Shown: in pieces, positions 16,752 to 26,749 of the stretch | How positions within the stretch are numbered: position 1 is the stretch's first letter | Layout of the letters: each line of letters begins with the position of its first letter | NCBI GenBank assembly: GCA_002704825.1 | Contig: PAIY01000099.1 | Span: 1 to 64,000 of the forward strand | DNA from: Phycisphaeraceae bacterium | Lineage (GTDB): Bacteria > Planctomycetota > Phycisphaerae > Phycisphaerales > Phycisphaeraceae | Reading direction: 5' to 3' | DNA length: 64,000 nt | Program-made: the position numbers and the translations under genes | Notes under the pieces: generated by a model | What the model was told of the DNA's origin: nothing | The model's database searches: none | What the model saw: only the letters and a program-made list of their open reading frames with translations

Positions 16752-17992
16752 GGTTGGATATCCAAAAAAGTCGAACTCAAAAACCATTGGGGTAACAACT
16801 TGTCATAGGCCAATGTCGCAGGCTCAAAATGCGCGGTGTCCGCCGGAACGTGATCGCATTTGCCGGTCCCGTAAAGTATGGGTTCAACCGGCACGTTCTT
16901 GCGATCTAAGACCTGGTTGATCAACAGGTGACTATCATTAAGCACGCGCATGTTGGGTTGGGATTTTTCGGTGGTCCCTGATGTGTCAGCAATCACATGC
17001 TGCAGGATGCCCTGAGCGCCACCTTCCAAAGAGACATTCTGACCACCATTGTGATAAAGCTGACAGCGGGTCAACGTCAACAACGAGCCATGTACTGCCA
17101 CGACGCCACGGTCTGCATTGTGTTCACTGACACATTCGGTCAAGCGCATGATCCCCTCTTCATGCGGGGAAAAACCGTCATCACCGTTGTGTGCAGCGTA
17201 GCAGTTGGAAAAGCTGCCGATCCCCAAACGATGAACACCGAAGGCATCGTTGCCGTTGTTGACACCTGCAACGCGTGTGCAGTTGATGCTGCTTTGGCGG
17301 GTGGTATCCAAACCATTCCAACCGTTCTCTGAAAGCAGACAATCGGTGAGTTGGATAATGCCTGCAAAACCATACACGCCGGTGTTGCGTGCCCCACGGA
17401 TGTGAATGTTACTTGCAATAACATGGCCATAAGCAGCAAGAATCCCCATGTGTGCATCGGGAATCATGATGTTGGTTGAGGGATCTGCATTGGTGAAGGG
17501 ACGGAGGGTGATCGTGTCATTGCTGCTGTGATACGTGCCAGGGGTTGCAGCAACTTGCTCCACATTCTCGACACGTTTGAGAGACTTCCAACTTTGATTC
17601 ACTGCATTGGAATCCGCTTCAAACAAGGCAATGAGTTCGCGGGGTTGTTTGAGCGTGAAGACTTTTTCGCCGGACTTTTCGTAGCCGGACTTGGGGGTGG
17701 CAAACTGGAAAATGGTTGCAGGGCCGGTGTCAGTCAACGTGCCGGCGATCTCAAGCTGTCGATCACTGACTTTGATACCTTCCTTAAACAGGTAGACACC
17801 GGGGCCGACTTCGATGCGTGAGACTTTGCTATCGCGTGCGCTGGCGACGATTTTTGAACCTGCAGCCAATTGCTGCTGGGCAGTCGCGTTGTCAGGCAGT
17901 GCGATGTGTACGGTCAAACCGGCAAAGGCATGTCCTGCCAATGCAAGCGAGAAGAATGAAAACAGTGATAAAAACAGGGATTTTTTGAACAT
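16748..17992 (-). CDS. Secreted beta-helix (pectate-lyase-superfamily-like) protein
   Basis: The 414-residue protein has a clear signal peptide (MFKKSLFLSLFSFFSLALAG, cut after HAFA) and short repeated coils such as GARNTGVYGFAGIIQLTDC, LSENGWNG and HNGDDGFSPHEEG, typical of right-handed parallel beta-helices with asparagine and cysteine ladders. The start at 17992 leaves 88 nt to the pseudopilin stop; an open frame to 18166 would overlap that gene and precede the signal peptide. The activity is not identifiable; lyase or isomerase on an acidic polysaccharide is a guess from context. Confidence 0.75.
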   Translation of the reverse strand: MFKKSLFLSLFSFFSLALAGHAFAGLTVHIALPDNATAQQQLAAGSKIVASARDSKVSRIEVGPGVYLFKEGIKVSDRQLEIAGTLTDTGPATIFQFATPKSGYEKSGEKVFTLKQPRELIALFEADSNAVNQSWKSLKRVENVEQVAATPGTYHSSNDTITLRPFTNADPSTNIMIPDAHMGILAAYGHVIASNIHIRGARNTGVYGFAGIIQLTDCLLSENGWNGLDTTRQSSINCTRVAGVNNGNDAFGVHRLGIGSFSNCYAAHNGDDGFSPHEEGIMRLTECVSEHNADRGVVAVHGSLLTLTRCQLYHNGGQNVSLEGGAQGILQHVIADTSGTTEKSQPNMRVLNDSHLLINQVLDRKNVPVEPILYGTGKCDHVPADTAHFEPATLAYDKLLPQWFLSSTFLDIQP

Positions 17993-18080
17993 CTTAATCC
18001 ATTTCTGTCGCTGGACCCGTGACATGACTGCACATGATCGCAGATGAATACCAATTGACGATGCAAAGGTAAATGCGAGA

Positions 18081-18761
18081 TTATTTCTTGTGTGCACGCC
18101 AACGAACATGTTCATCGTTGGTACCAGGCATGACAGTAAGAACGGTGCTGACATGACCATCAACAAACTGGACGTTGTTCTTCATGTCCGTATTGGCATG
18201 CCATGAGTTGGAATGCTGGTGGCTGTCCCAACCGGTATTGATGCCTGCATACATGGGCATGTCACCGACACAGATGGTACGTGAAGGTTCAACAACATTA
18301 CTCCATCGCGAGACATAGCTGTAGGACGATGACTGCATGAGATAGACATTGGCTGCGTAGCTTGAACCCATGCGCTGCCAGGCAAATTGCGTTGCCAGGC
18401 CGATAGCATTGTTCGTGTTATCCAACGGGCATTGGTAAATCTTTTCGTTGGTGATATAGCTGTACATGAAACGTTCTTCGGGCAACACCAGTCCTGGCTG
18501 GAGCATGCCGATGGGATCGTACCCGCCCCACTCCATGAAGCCGCGAGAAAGTCCGGGCATGCGATCCTTGTAATCGTTTTGATAAATCATCCAATAGACA
18601 CCAATGCCTTTGAGATTCGACAGGCATTGTGCGTTACGTGCCGCCTTGCGTGCATTGGCCAAAGCCGGCAGCAGGATTGAAATCAACAGCGCGATAATGC
18701 TGATGACAACCAGCAACTCAATGAGCGTGAATGCGGACAAACGTTTTGCGGGCAACTTCAT
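18081..18761 (-). CDS. Type II/IV pseudopilin-like protein, H-Xn-DG type (2 of 4)
   Basis: This 226-residue protein has the prepilin leader [20 protein letters not shown] starting at residue 10. Its globular domain ends in [17 protein letters not shown] (H-X12-DGHV). The ATG at 18761 has AAGGAG 9-10 nt upstream; an in-frame ATG at 18791 lacks one. It follows the 1182-residue hydrolase-like gene by 26 nt and precedes the two beta-helix genes by 88 nt. In each unit the pseudopilin stands directly ahead of a secreted polysaccharide-active gene. Confidence 0.88.
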   Translation of the reverse strand: MKLPAKRLSAFTLIELLVVISIIALLISILLPALANARKAARNAQCLSNLKGIGVYWMIYQNDYKDRMPGLSRGFMEWGGYDPIGMLQPGLVLPEERFMYSYITNEKIYQCPLDNTNNAIGLATQFAWQRMGSSYAANVYLMQSSSYSYVSRWSNVVEPSRTICVGDMPMYAGINTGWDSHQHSNSWHANTDMKNNVQFVDGHVSTVLTVMPGTNDEHVRWRAHKK

Positions 18762-18787
18762 GACCGACTCCTTGGTATGGACTTGCT

Positions 18788-21700
18788 TCATTGCCAGATA
18801 CGCGATGACGCCAAGCGTTGGAACGATGTGTAAACCTCATCGACTGACAAAGGACGACTCATCAATGTCAGACGGACCAATAGTCCCTTGTAGAAGGACT
18901 TTTCATGCACACCATCAATCTCACGAATCACCGTTTTCAGGGCCGGGCTGATGGTGTCCTTATCGACAATCACACTACGTGGTAAAGCCGGTCCGCCAAT
19001 GACGAACATCTCCGTGGAACGTCGCCCAAAACAGGGCGCCTGACTTTCAAGCTGTCCGTTGAGATAAAGCTTTAATTGCGAACCGTCGTAGACCACGATG
19101 ACCTGATACAGTTCGTTAGCTTTGAGGGGTTGTCTGGATCGCACTTCCACTGAGGGATTGGGATGAACACGTTCCTGTGGCAGGCGACGTGCGACAAGAT
19201 AACCCTGTGTGTCGATAATCAAGGTTGCCTGCGAACCACGTTGCACACAGAGAATCTGCTCACGATTCACCACGTCCGGCCGGAAGACCACTTCCATCGC
19301 CATCGGGCCGACAGGCAATGCAGTGAGTTCGGTGTAGAAACGTTGACGGCCGTTTAGGTGCATCACATCCAACTGACCGGGCAGTAGGACATAGTCCACC
19401 TTGCCGTTACTTGGAGCTGCATCCAAAGGCATCTGACGTTGCGTGCGATCGATGAACTTCGTCGCATCCTGTTTGTAACGCGGGGAGAAGACCCACTGTG
19501 CAGAAACATCCTCCGCGGCATACTCCGGCAAGGCATATACCGTCGGGGACCATGCCACCGTGCCATCATCAAACTGAGCCTGAGCGATGTAGTAATTGTT
19601 CCCTTCCGCCCAGTCGTCTTGCCGGACATCCACCATGGTTGAAGCATTGAGGATGGAACCTTCGGTGATGTCCACACCGTGATAGCCAAACGACGGCACA
19701 CGCCAGGCACCTTCCTCTTTGAGTGTTCCAGCAAAGCGAACCAGGTTGCTGTTACCTGCAACACTCACATGTGTCTTTTCCGGGTCGGCACCATGAACCT
19801 GTAATTTCAGATCAACGAGGCTTTCATGTTTGGCAACACCGTCGGTAACACCATTGACTTGAATGGTGACGCTTTTATCTGCTGAAGCGAGTTTATGCAG
19901 CGGGACCAGGTAATAGAGTTCATCGCCGTACATGTTGCCATCAATCATGGCAATGTCGGGAATGTGGTGATAGGTTTTCCTGGCCTTCTCACCGATAAAC
20001 TGGAGTTTGACTTTGACGGTGCGAGTTTGCTTTTTGGTGACCTTGCCATCCCATTGCCAAAGCCATGTATCGACCTGGGTCAGATCGCGTGTGTCACTGG
20101 TCGCGGTTGCCAGTTGTTTGCCCTGGTCATCGGTGAGTGTGATTTGCCACTGACCTTTTTTTGCACCTTGACTGGTAGGTAAACTCAGGACGCGGAAGCG
20201 AACAGGTTCATTGCCATGCGAGACTTTGAAATAGGAAAGGATCGCATGGGGTTCGTTGGTCTTACCTTGAAGTGGCGGTTTGTTGAAATATTGATTGAGA
20301 TAGTATTTGCCAATCTCCAGCTGACTGGTTGACAGGCTAAAGGAGTTGGCGAACTGGGTGGCCTCATTGTAGTCATTCCACGTGGTTGCATGGATAAATG
20401 CCGGATCATATTGCAGGGCTTTTTCCCAGCTTTTGACGACGATTTCCGTACCCCGATGTGATATCCAATTCTTGTTGTAGGGTCGGGCGCTTAAGTATCC
20501 GGGGCGCACGGTTGCCCCGATCACCGGCGGATTTTTCAGCGGTGCAAAACACTCGCGGAACTTGGGGGGCAGGTCCAGTGATACTTCAAGCAGTGAAGCA
20601 CTGAAGGTGTAAATCGCGTCGATGGTCTTGCCATACGGCCGCCATTCGTCGTAATCAAAAGTCCCGTAAATCGCAGTCTGAATCGATCCCAGGTCGCCGA
20701 AGATAAACGGATCCCAACCGTAGGCAGCGAGGATGTCACGGACTTCCAGCCAATAGGCGGGGTCGTTGTGGTTCACGCGATAAATCCCAAAGACCGGGCG
20801 TCCCTGGAACTTGAGCCAATTGGGATGATTGGCATACTGCTCCATGAGATAAATCATGGCATGGGCAGTGAACGACGCATCGACTTCGACACGCCCTTCC
20901 TTGTTGATCTTGTCCTTGGATTTCTGGGCCTGCTTGGAATAGGTACCGACTTCCAGGAAGGGGCAGATATAAAAGTCATCAAGCTTTTCGTCAGCAGTGG
21001 CGTTGAGCCATTCGCGGAGCATGTGATACTGACGCACCACGCGGTAGTCTGCAAAAAACGTGAAGTCCACTGCTGCAACATTCCAGCCTGTTTCATGCAT
21101 CAACCGTACATCACGATGGACATTGTCCACCGGCGGGGTCACAGGGAAATCATGGGTCGCATTGATCAGTGATGGCAAAAACGTATCCGGGGGTAACCAC
21201 CCCAGCACGTTCTGCATCGCCACCTTGGGGATTGCCTGCTGACGGTCAACCTGATGACGTTGCGTTAAGCCAACTGCCTGCCAACCGGTGTCGTTGACCT
21301 TGACGGAAGTCGGTGCGATCGTCACATCAGTTGCATCACAAGGCACCATGCCAAGCAGTTGCTCATTGAAACGGACGAAACAGAATGGACCGAGTTGCGT
21401 TAACTGGATTTGAATCTGATCACCATGGCGTTTGAGAATCTGATCAGCCGGATACTTGGCGTAGGTTTTGGACTTCTCACCAAACCTGCCACGCAGGGTG
21501 ATGTATCCCGACCATTCGATTTCAAAATGGCTATCCGATGTCGAGTCGAATGTGACCTTGGGACGCGCATTGCCGTTGTCCACGGGCAGGGTCAGTGTCC
21601 GGACACGGTGGACAGGCTTGAAGTTTGGATTGGCCAGTGAATCGGTTGGCGGTGTGACTGAAACTTTGGCTTGTGGTTTGGACGCCGGGCCGTGGGTGAT

Positions 21701-22336
21701 GGACGTTGCCATACCGTTACCGACGACGCGGCGCATCTGCATGTCCACACTGATAAAACCGCCCTTTTTCGCGTCTGCTTCGTAGGGGAAGGTCAACTTG
21801 CCGGAGATTTGTTGATCGTTGAGATAGATTTCGACTTCATCTTTTTCCTTGACGAAGGTGAAGGTTGCAGGCAATTTGAACTTGATGGACTTGCGGACTT
21901 TGAACTGGCCTTTGGTATCCAGACGAACCAGGTCACCCGTTTGGTCGGAGTAGATCGCAACGCCACAGGCAGTGGTGTCGCTGGAGTTGAACATGATGAC
22001 GGTGCGTTTGAATTCATCACTTGCGGTTTGGACTTTGTCGACGGTGACCTGATAGCTGGTCTTGTTCAGATCAATGGATTGATCGAGCGTATAACGATTG
22101 GTGAAGTAGTTGGACTTGGCGAGTTTTTTACCCGCGATGGCATTAAGCCACAAACCCGCGTTATCAGTGGTTCCGACCTGGATTGCTGCCTGTTCGGAGT
22201 CGGGTTGGAGTGTTAACTGCGGTTCAGACGCGGCAATGCTTTTGCCCTGCTCATCAAGCCATGTCTGAGCTGAGAGTTGTGCGGTTAATAGTCCTGCAAC
22301 GAGCAGAGACAGTGTTAGGAGACGTGCTGCAAACAT
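18788..22336 (-). CDS. Large secreted GH71/GH99-like multidomain protein with LamG tail
   Basis: The 1182-residue protein has a signal peptide (to about residue 23, TAQLSAQT). About residues 24-230 form a beta-rich LamG/jelly-roll region. A barrel of about residues 385-690 contains [29 protein letters not shown] and [12 protein letters not shown]; the WNDYxE wording recalls GH71 alpha-1,3-glucanases and GH99-like mannanases. Ig-like beta-domains follow. The last ~200 residues form a concanavalin-like LamG domain with [22 protein letters not shown] lies before the ATG at 22336. It is most likely an exported polysaccharide hydrolase with glycan-binding modules; the specificity is unknown. Confidence 0.7.
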   Translation of the reverse strand: MFAARLLTLSLLVAGLLTAQLSAQTWLDEQGKSIAASEPQLTLQPDSEQAAIQVGTTDNAGLWLNAIAGKKLAKSNYFTNRYTLDQSIDLNKTSYQVTVDKVQTASDEFKRTVIMFNSSDTTACGVAIYSDQTGDLVRLDTKGQFKVRKSIKFKLPATFTFVKEKDEVEIYLNDQQISGKLTFPYEADAKKGGFISVDMQMRRVVGNGMATSITHGPASKPQAKVSVTPPTDSLANPNFKPVHRVRTLTLPVDNGNARPKVTFDSTSDSHFEIEWSGYITLRGRFGEKSKTYAKYPADQILKRHGDQIQIQLTQLGPFCFVRFNEQLLGMVPCDATDVTIAPTSVKVNDTGWQAVGLTQRHQVDRQQAIPKVAMQNVLGWLPPDTFLPSLINATHDFPVTPPVDNVHRDVRLMHETGWNVAAVDFTFFADYRVVRQYHMLREWLNATADEKLDDFYICPFLEVGTYSKQAQKSKDKINKEGRVEVDASFTAHAMIYLMEQYANHPNWLKFQGRPVFGIYRVNHNDPAYWLEVRDILAAYGWDPFIFGDLGSIQTAIYGTFDYDEWRPYGKTIDAIYTFSASLLEVSLDLPPKFRECFAPLKNPPVIGATVRPGYLSARPYNKNWISHRGTEIVVKSWEKALQYDPAFIHATTWNDYNEATQFANSFSLSTSQLEIGKYYLNQYFNKPPLQGKTNEPHAILSYFKVSHGNEPVRFRVLSLPTSQGAKKGQWQITLTDDQGKQLATATSDTRDLTQVDTWLWQWDGKVTKKQTRTVKVKLQFIGEKARKTYHHIPDIAMIDGNMYGDELYYLVPLHKLASADKSVTIQVNGVTDGVAKHESLVDLKLQVHGADPEKTHVSVAGNSNLVRFAGTLKEEGAWRVPSFGYHGVDITEGSILNASTMVDVRQDDWAEGNNYYIAQAQFDDGTVAWSPTVYALPEYAAEDVSAQWVFSPRYKQDATKFIDRTQRQMPLDAAPSNGKVDYVLLPGQLDVMHLNGRQRFYTELTALPVGPMAMEVVFRPDVVNREQILCVQRGSQATLIIDTQGYLVARRLPQERVHPNPSVEVRSRQPLKANELYQVIVVYDGSQLKLYLNGQLESQAPCFGRRSTEMFVIGGPALPRSVIVDKDTISPALKTVIREIDGVHEKSFYKGLLVRLTLMSRPLSVDEVYTSFQRLASSRIWQ

Positions 22337-22398
22337 GCATTTTCCTTCGTGATGATTGCGATAAACCAAGCGTAAGATTCAAACAGGTGACAAACCAG

Positions 22399-23055
22399 TT
22401 ACTGGCCGGACCAGAAAGTGTCCGTGGAGGTTACAGGCAAGGCTTCACGTGTCGCTTCGACGTGACCGTCCCCCATGAGCATGTTCACCGAAGCGACATG
22501 ACGGTAATCGATATTGTGCGTTGCCCACAGATCAATGGAGAGAATCTGTTCGGATGCATCAGAGTTTGTGCCTTCGTAGTAGATGTCCGGCGCGTAGAGT
22601 GCCTTGGAGGGTTTGAAGACTTCGAGGGTGGTATGCCAGGGCGTATTCCAGTTTGAGAAGCGGAAGAGACGTGCGTTTAAGCCGTAGTTACCGCCCTGCC
22701 CATTTCGCATGGCGCGGTAGTCAGGGCAGACGGCAAGCCACTTGTTATGGTCTTTGACATAGCCCATGTAAAAATGCATGAACGATTTGTAGTTCTGCGA
22801 ATTGAGTGACCAGATATTGCCATACTCCAGGGATGGTTCCTTAAGCGGTGGCAAGTACTCTTCAAAGTCATTGGTGTACATGACAACCAACAAACCGATT
22901 TGTTTGAGTTGTGCTTTGCACTGAGCGCTGCGTGCGGTTTTACGTGCATTGGCCAAGGCTGGTAAGAGGATGGCAATGAGCAATGAGATGATGCTGATGA
23001 CTACCAGCAGTTCGATGAGTGTGAAACCTGATGCGCGTTTGGGAAGCGATGTCAT
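22399..23055 (-). CDS. Type II/IV pseudopilin-like protein, H-Xn-DG type (3 of 4)
   Basis: The 218-residue protein has the prepilin leader [20 protein letters not shown] starting near residue 10, and H-X9-DGHV ([14 protein letters not shown]) near the C-terminus, the canonical spacing. AAGGAGA precedes the ATG at 23055; an upstream ATG at 23121 lies inside the LacI gene and lacks such a signal. It is between the LacI regulator (32 nt) and the large GH71/GH99-like gene (62 nt), reproducing the regulator-pseudopilin-enzyme order. Confidence 0.88.
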   Translation of the reverse strand: MTSLPKRASGFTLIELLVVISIISLLIAILLPALANARKTARSAQCKAQLKQIGLLVVMYTNDFEEYLPPLKEPSLEYGNIWSLNSQNYKSFMHFYMGYVKDHNKWLAVCPDYRAMRNGQGGNYGLNARLFRFSNWNTPWHTTLEVFKPSKALYAPDIYYEGTNSDASEQILSIDLWATHNIDYRHVASVNMLMGDGHVEATREALPVTSTDTFWSGQ

Positions 23056-23087
23056 GCCGGTCTCCTTGGGTGCAAAACGAGTCGTGA

Positions 23088-24137
23088 TTAGTCTTGAGGC
23101 GGTGCCACGGTGTCTTGCCAAACCATGTTGGCAGCGACAAGTGAACTGGAGTTGGCCACATCACGACCGGCCAAGCGCTGTTCGAGAATGTACAAAGCCT
23201 GATGCACGATTTTGGGATAGTCGGGCTGAATGTGTGCCATGCAGGGATAACTGCGTTCGGCTTCGGCCTGAGTACCAAAACCGATGACACTCAACTGATG
23301 GGGCACATCCAACTGTAACTGCTGAGCAACGCTGACCACGGCACGGGCGACGCCCATCCCCTTGCAGATCACTGCAGTGGGACGATCCGATTCTGCCAGA
23401 CAAGTACGGGCCCACTCGGCGGTTTTGTGCATCCCATCACGTCGCGGCATCATCGGGATGTAATGCACCCACTGCGATTTGGTGTCCATGGGAAAATCCA
23501 GACACGCCCGTTCAAAGCCGTGAAGACCTTCCTCATTACTGTCAAAGGAAACGTCACCATGCAAAAATGCGATCCGGCGATGGCCCAGGGCAACCAGATG
23601 CTGAGCAACCTGATAGACGTTCTGCTCACTGTTGTCTTTGACGAAGTACGCAGCAGACTCACCGACACTCACCCACGGGCGCGTGTTCTCATGCTCAAGC
23701 CAATGGGCAAAGGGTTGATCGCAATACCCCACCACCAAAGCGCCATCGACCATGCCCCCTGAGAAGTAGGCAGGCGGGATAAAATCATCATCAGGATTGA
23801 CGGCCTCTTTTGCAAATTCAATGTGGTAGCGAATATCGCGTTCTTCACAGGCCTGAATGAAACTCGAGACAATCGGGCCGTGGAAACCCGAGTCCATCAA
23901 GTCCGTGAGATTCACGCCACACACGATCATGCCCAGGTGTCCGGTGCGGTTGGAGCGGAGCATTTGAGCCGCCAAACGTGGACGGTAACTCATTTTTTTG
24001 GCGACACTTAAAATATGCTCACGCTTTTCATCACTGATCCGACCCGTGCCATGCAAGGCCGCGGAGACGGCGGTATGCGACACCCCTGCCTGGGCGGCAA
24101 TGTCCTTGAGTGTGACATTTGAAGATTTGCGACTCAC
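23088..24137 (-). CDS. LacI family transcriptional regulator
   Basis: The 349-residue regulator has the [26 protein letters not shown], hinge [17 protein letters not shown] and a sugar-binding domain with [24 protein letters not shown] and [14 protein letters not shown]. It starts at GTG (24137) with GAGGAG 5 nt upstream. It is the first gene of the 13-24 kb minus-strand array and the likely regulator of it. A strong promoter with an overlapping dyad lies upstream. Confidence 0.92.
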   Translation of the reverse strand: MSRKSSNVTLKDIAAQAGVSHTAVSAALHGTGRISDEKREHILSVAKKMSYRPRLAAQMLRSNRTGHLGMIVCGVNLTDLMDSGFHGPIVSSFIQACEERDIRYHIEFAKEAVNPDDDFIPPAYFSGGMVDGALVVGYCDQPFAHWLEHENTRPWVSVGESAAYFVKDNSEQNVYQVAQHLVALGHRRIAFLHGDVSFDSNEEGLHGFERACLDFPMDTKSQWVHYIPMMPRRDGMHKTAEWARTCLAESDRPTAVICKGMGVARAVVSVAQQLQLDVPHQLSVIGFGTQAEAERSYPCMAHIQPDYPKIVHQALYILEQRLAGRDVANSSSLVAANMVWQDTVAPPQD

Positions 24138-24158
24138 AGGAACTCCTCAACTGATTTC

Positions 24159-24174
24159 ACGTTTGCGGATTCGT
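24159..24174. promoter_or_regulatory. LacI-type operator candidate
   Basis: ACGTTTGCGGATTCGT has dyad symmetry ACGnnTnCGnAnnCGT around a central CG, the LacI-family pattern. It covers the predicted start of transcription of the adjacent minus-strand regulator gene, so autorepression is likely. Confidence 0.5.
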
Positions 24175-24181
24175 TAAAGCA

Positions 24182-24211
24182 ACTATAGGAGCCCAACTCC
24201 CCACAAGTCAA
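24182..24211 (-). promoter_or_regulatory. Promoter of the minus-strand LacI/CAZyme array
   Basis: On the minus strand a TTGACT -35 (24206-24211) and a TATAGT -10 (24182-24187) are separated by 18 nt. The predicted start lies near 24175, 38 nt before the GTG start codon. Confidence 0.7.
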
Positions 24212-24333
24212 CCCAACGCCCGAAATTTCCTGTTATCCTTTGGGGAATCGGTGGCCACGTCAGCCACACGCACGACAAAACACAGAGGTCAGCCACCCGC
24301 CAACCTCGCTTATGCAACACAAGGAATCAAACC

Positions 24334-24618
24334 ATGGCAAGAGCCGTCGCCAGTCACATTCTCGTCTCCACCCAGGTCGAAGCACAGGATCTCAAAGCAC
24401 AGATCGAAGAAGGCGCCAAGTTTGCCGACCTGGCCAAGCAACACTCCCAATGCCCCTCCGGCCGTGATGGTGGTAATCTCGGTGAGTTCGGCCAGGGTGA
24501 CATGGTCCCCGAATTCGACGTAGTAGTCTTCGGCGACCTGCCCGTCGGTCAGTGTTCCGAACCGGTCAAAACCCAGTTCGGCTACCACCTGCTGATCGTC
24601 GACAAGCGCATCGGCTAA
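24334..24618 (+). CDS. Parvulin-type peptidyl-prolyl isomerase
   Basis: The 94-residue protein is a stand-alone PpiC/parvulin domain: SHILVST, FADLAKQHSQCPSGRDGGNLGEFGQGDMVPEF (the conserved core of the fold; residues about 30-62) and the C-terminal FGYHLLIVDKR. It has no signal peptide, so it is a cytoplasmic proline isomerase like E. coli PpiC. AAGGA precedes the ATG. It is a monocistronic gene. The following 271 nt hold no gene, only a 12-bp palindrome TTTGGTACCAAA at 24719-24730 and a loose dyad TGGGACA/TGTCCCA at 24808-24843. Confidence 0.92.
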   Translation: MARAVASHILVSTQVEAQDLKAQIEEGAKFADLAKQHSQCPSGRDGGNLGEFGQGDMVPEFDVVVFGDLPVGQCSEPVKTQFGYHLLIVDKRIG

Positions 24619-24889
24619 CCCCCGGCTCCCCGGAAGTCATCCCGAAAGCTCCCCCGGAAATTCCCCGGATGTCCCCCGGATGTCCGCACAATCGGCCCCA
24701 AACCCCGTGTTGGTTCATTTTGGTACCAAATGGGAACTCCGACGGGAACTTTCAAGCAATTCACCACAAAATGGAAGTCCAGGCGACTTCCTTTTTTCAT
24801 GCGCGTTTGGGACAAGTCTAGAACTGAATTTGACTCTGTCCCATCAGGCTCGAAAATGACACGCTTGAAAACTTTCAGGATGCTCAACC

Positions 24890-26071
24890 ATGTCCATACC
24901 CAACGATCTACCCGCCAATCACCAACCCCATCCCAATCTCAAGCGGGTGACGCCTGATGATGGCAAGCACTACTTTTTCGGATACTACGAAAAATTCCCG
25001 TGGGACCAATCACACCAACGGCTCTTAGCCAACTGCGCGACGTTTCGTGATCGACGCCCGACGGTGAGTGATCCATTGCAGGTGGGTTATGTGGATTTGA
25101 CAGACAACAACACCATCTACAAACCGCTAGCCCAGACCACCTGCTGGAATTGGCAACAGGGTTGCATGCTCCAATGGTTCGACAACCAATCCATCATTCA
25201 CAACATTCACACGCCTGACAAAAACTTTGCATCACAGATCGTCGACCTGCAAGGCAGAATCGTCGAACACTTTGATCACCCCATTTACGATCTGTCGCCC
25301 AATCGTGATCGTGCCTACTCCCTGAACTTTGCACGACTCACCGACCTGCGCCCGGGCTATGGCTATGTTGGCCAACCTGATCCGCATGCACAGATCAATG
25401 CACCATCGGACGATGGTGTCTTCCTGTTTGAGACCGGCTCGCGCAGCAAGCCCCAGTTGATCATCAGCACCGCGGACCTGGCCAAACAAATCGGTGATCC
25501 GCAGGCAGAGCACAAACACTGGGTCAATCACATACAAGTCTCACGCACCGGTAAACGCTTTGCTTTCCTGCATCGCTGGAAACAGCAATTGGGCAATCTC
25601 TGGTGGCGGACCCGCATGGTCGTTGCCAACCACGATGGCAGTGACTACCGCAGTCTCATCGCCCACGACAATGTCTCACACTACGACTGGCTTGATGATG
25701 ACACCATCGTCGCATGGTGCATCGGTGAAGACGGCCAACAAGGCTATTGGCTCTACGATGCATCAGGCAGGAACCAACCGACCAAACTCGAACACCCCAC
25801 CTTCACCGGCGATGGACATTGCACTTTCAGTCCCGATGGCAAGTGGATGCTCAGCGACACCTATCCTGACAGCCAGGGATGTCGAGCGCTATTTCTCTAC
25901 CGACTGGCAGATGGACATCGCGTTGAACTGGGCAGCTACTACTCACCCTCACCGTCCGATATTGAAATCCGATGCGACCTGCACCCACGCTGGTCACGGG
26001 ATGGCAAGCAAGTCTGCATCGACTCAGTTCATGACGGTTTTAGAGGCGTTTACGTCTTACCTGTCTCATAA
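24890..26071 (+). CDS. TolB/PL22-like beta-propeller protein
   Basis: The 393-residue protein has repeated propeller-blade motifs: LSPNRDRAYSLNF, VSRTGKRFAFLHR, TFSPDGKWMLSDT and LHPRWSRDGKQVCIDS. Near the N-terminus HYFFGYYEKFPWD resembles the opening of oligogalacturonate-lyase-like propellers. There is no signal peptide, so it is probably cytoplasmic. Its His-rich middle (AEHKHWVNHIQVS) could bind metal, as in PL22 lyases, but this is inference. The gene is monocistronic. A copy of the CCGCTTGCGG repeat starts right after the stop. Confidence 0.6.
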   Translation: MSIPNDLPANHQPHPNLKRVTPDDGKHYFFGYYEKFPWDQSHQRLLANCATFRDRRPTVSDPLQVGYVDLTDNNTIYKPLAQTTCWNWQQGCMLQWFDNQSIIHNIHTPDKNFASQIVDLQGRIVEHFDHPIYDLSPNRDRAYSLNFARLTDLRPGYGYVGQPDPHAQINAPSDDGVFLFETGSRSKPQLIISTADLAKQIGDPQAEHKHWVNHIQVSRTGKRFAFLHRWKQQLGNLWWRTRMVVANHDGSDYRSLIAHDNVSHYDWLDDDTIVAWCIGEDGQQGYWLYDASGRNQPTKLEHPTFTGDGHCTFSPDGKWMLSDTYPDSQGCRALFLYRLADGHRVELGSYYSPSPSDIEIRCDLHPRWSRDGKQVCIDSVHDGFRGVYVLPVS

Positions 26072-26089
26072 AACCGCTTGCGGCTTAGC
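26071..26089. repeat. Single CCGCTTGCGG repeat copy
   Basis: AAACCGCTTGCGGCTTAGC starts at the stop codon region of the beta-propeller gene. It matches one arm of the inverted repeat at 600-677 apart from one substitution. Confidence 0.6.
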
Positions 26090-26177
26090 AGTGCTCTCGG
26101 CAACACATTTCACAAATCCAATCACCTTTGGGAACAAAACTGGCCTTGGCATGGTTTGTATCCGATGATAGGATTGT

Positions 26178-26432
26178 ATGCGTATGCGGCTATTATCTGT
26201 CATCCTGCCCCTGCTCGTCATCACAGCGGTGTTCATCGCCCCGCTGCAGCTGGGTTGTTGCATGTCCGAAAAAGCAACTCCCAAACAGGATGTTCAGGAG
26301 CAAACCCCATCCTCCTGCTGCAAAATGCAGATGACCATGCCAGTCTCCGACTCATCACGTCATTCGGACCAACCGCTTTCCCCTGTCAGCCCCAACGCAG
26401 TGATTGCCCTCACTGCACACACACTGCCATGA
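26178..26432 (+). CDS. Small secreted Cys/Met-rich protein, putative metal-binding
   Basis: The 84-residue ORF has an N-terminal hydrophobic segment (residues 4-25) followed by GCCMSEK and later SSCCKMQMTMP. The two Cys-Cys pairs near Met residues suggest soft-metal (copper or silver) binding in the periplasm. It lies ahead of cusCBA on the same strand. I do not recognise a family. The second Cys pair and position make it a plausible accessory of the efflux locus, but no homology is claimed. Confidence 0.5.
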   Translation: MRMRLLSVILPLLVITAVFIAPLQLGCCMSEKATPKQDVQEQTPSSCCKMQMTMPVSDSSRHSDQPLSPVSPNAVIALTAHTLP

Positions 26433-26638
26433 GCCATCAAGGTTGTGACTCAGACCTGTTGGTCATCAACCAGCAAGTCGATATGCCATCGCAAGCACAA
26501 TGCATGATGTTGGCCCTTAACACCATCTCCCCCGATCAAATTCTGACGCATCCCTCGCACAGTGATGCAAGCCTTGATCCCATCTCACCAGCAACGGCGC
26601 GCACACTCTGCGCCCAGCACTGTCTCTTGACCGTTTAA
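26429..26638 (+). CDS. Possible small ORF overlapping the Cys/Met-rich gene
   Basis: A 69-residue frame starts at an ATG that overlaps the previous stop by 4 nt (ATGA). It contains three Cys and several Met and His (SHQGCDSDLL, QAQCMMLAL, ARTLCAQHC). It could be a coupled second protein or the displaced C-terminus of a frameshifted single gene. No family is recognised, so this call is weak. Confidence 0.3.
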   Translation: MSHQGCDSDLLVINQQVDMPSQAQCMMLALNTISPDQILTHPSHSDASLDPISPATARTLCAQHCLLTV

Positions 26639-26749
26639 TTTCCTGATAACACGTCCGACTGTCTGCCCTGCCCAATCACACGGATGCAGGTTGGTTGTGT
26701 CGTTGGTCCGCAAATGATTCGCGTGACCGCTTCTTATCAGGATTAAACC

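Noticed and set aside
24719-24730. Palindrome TTTGGTACCAAA
   Set aside because: A 12-bp palindrome can occur by chance, is single copy here and not placed against a promoter.
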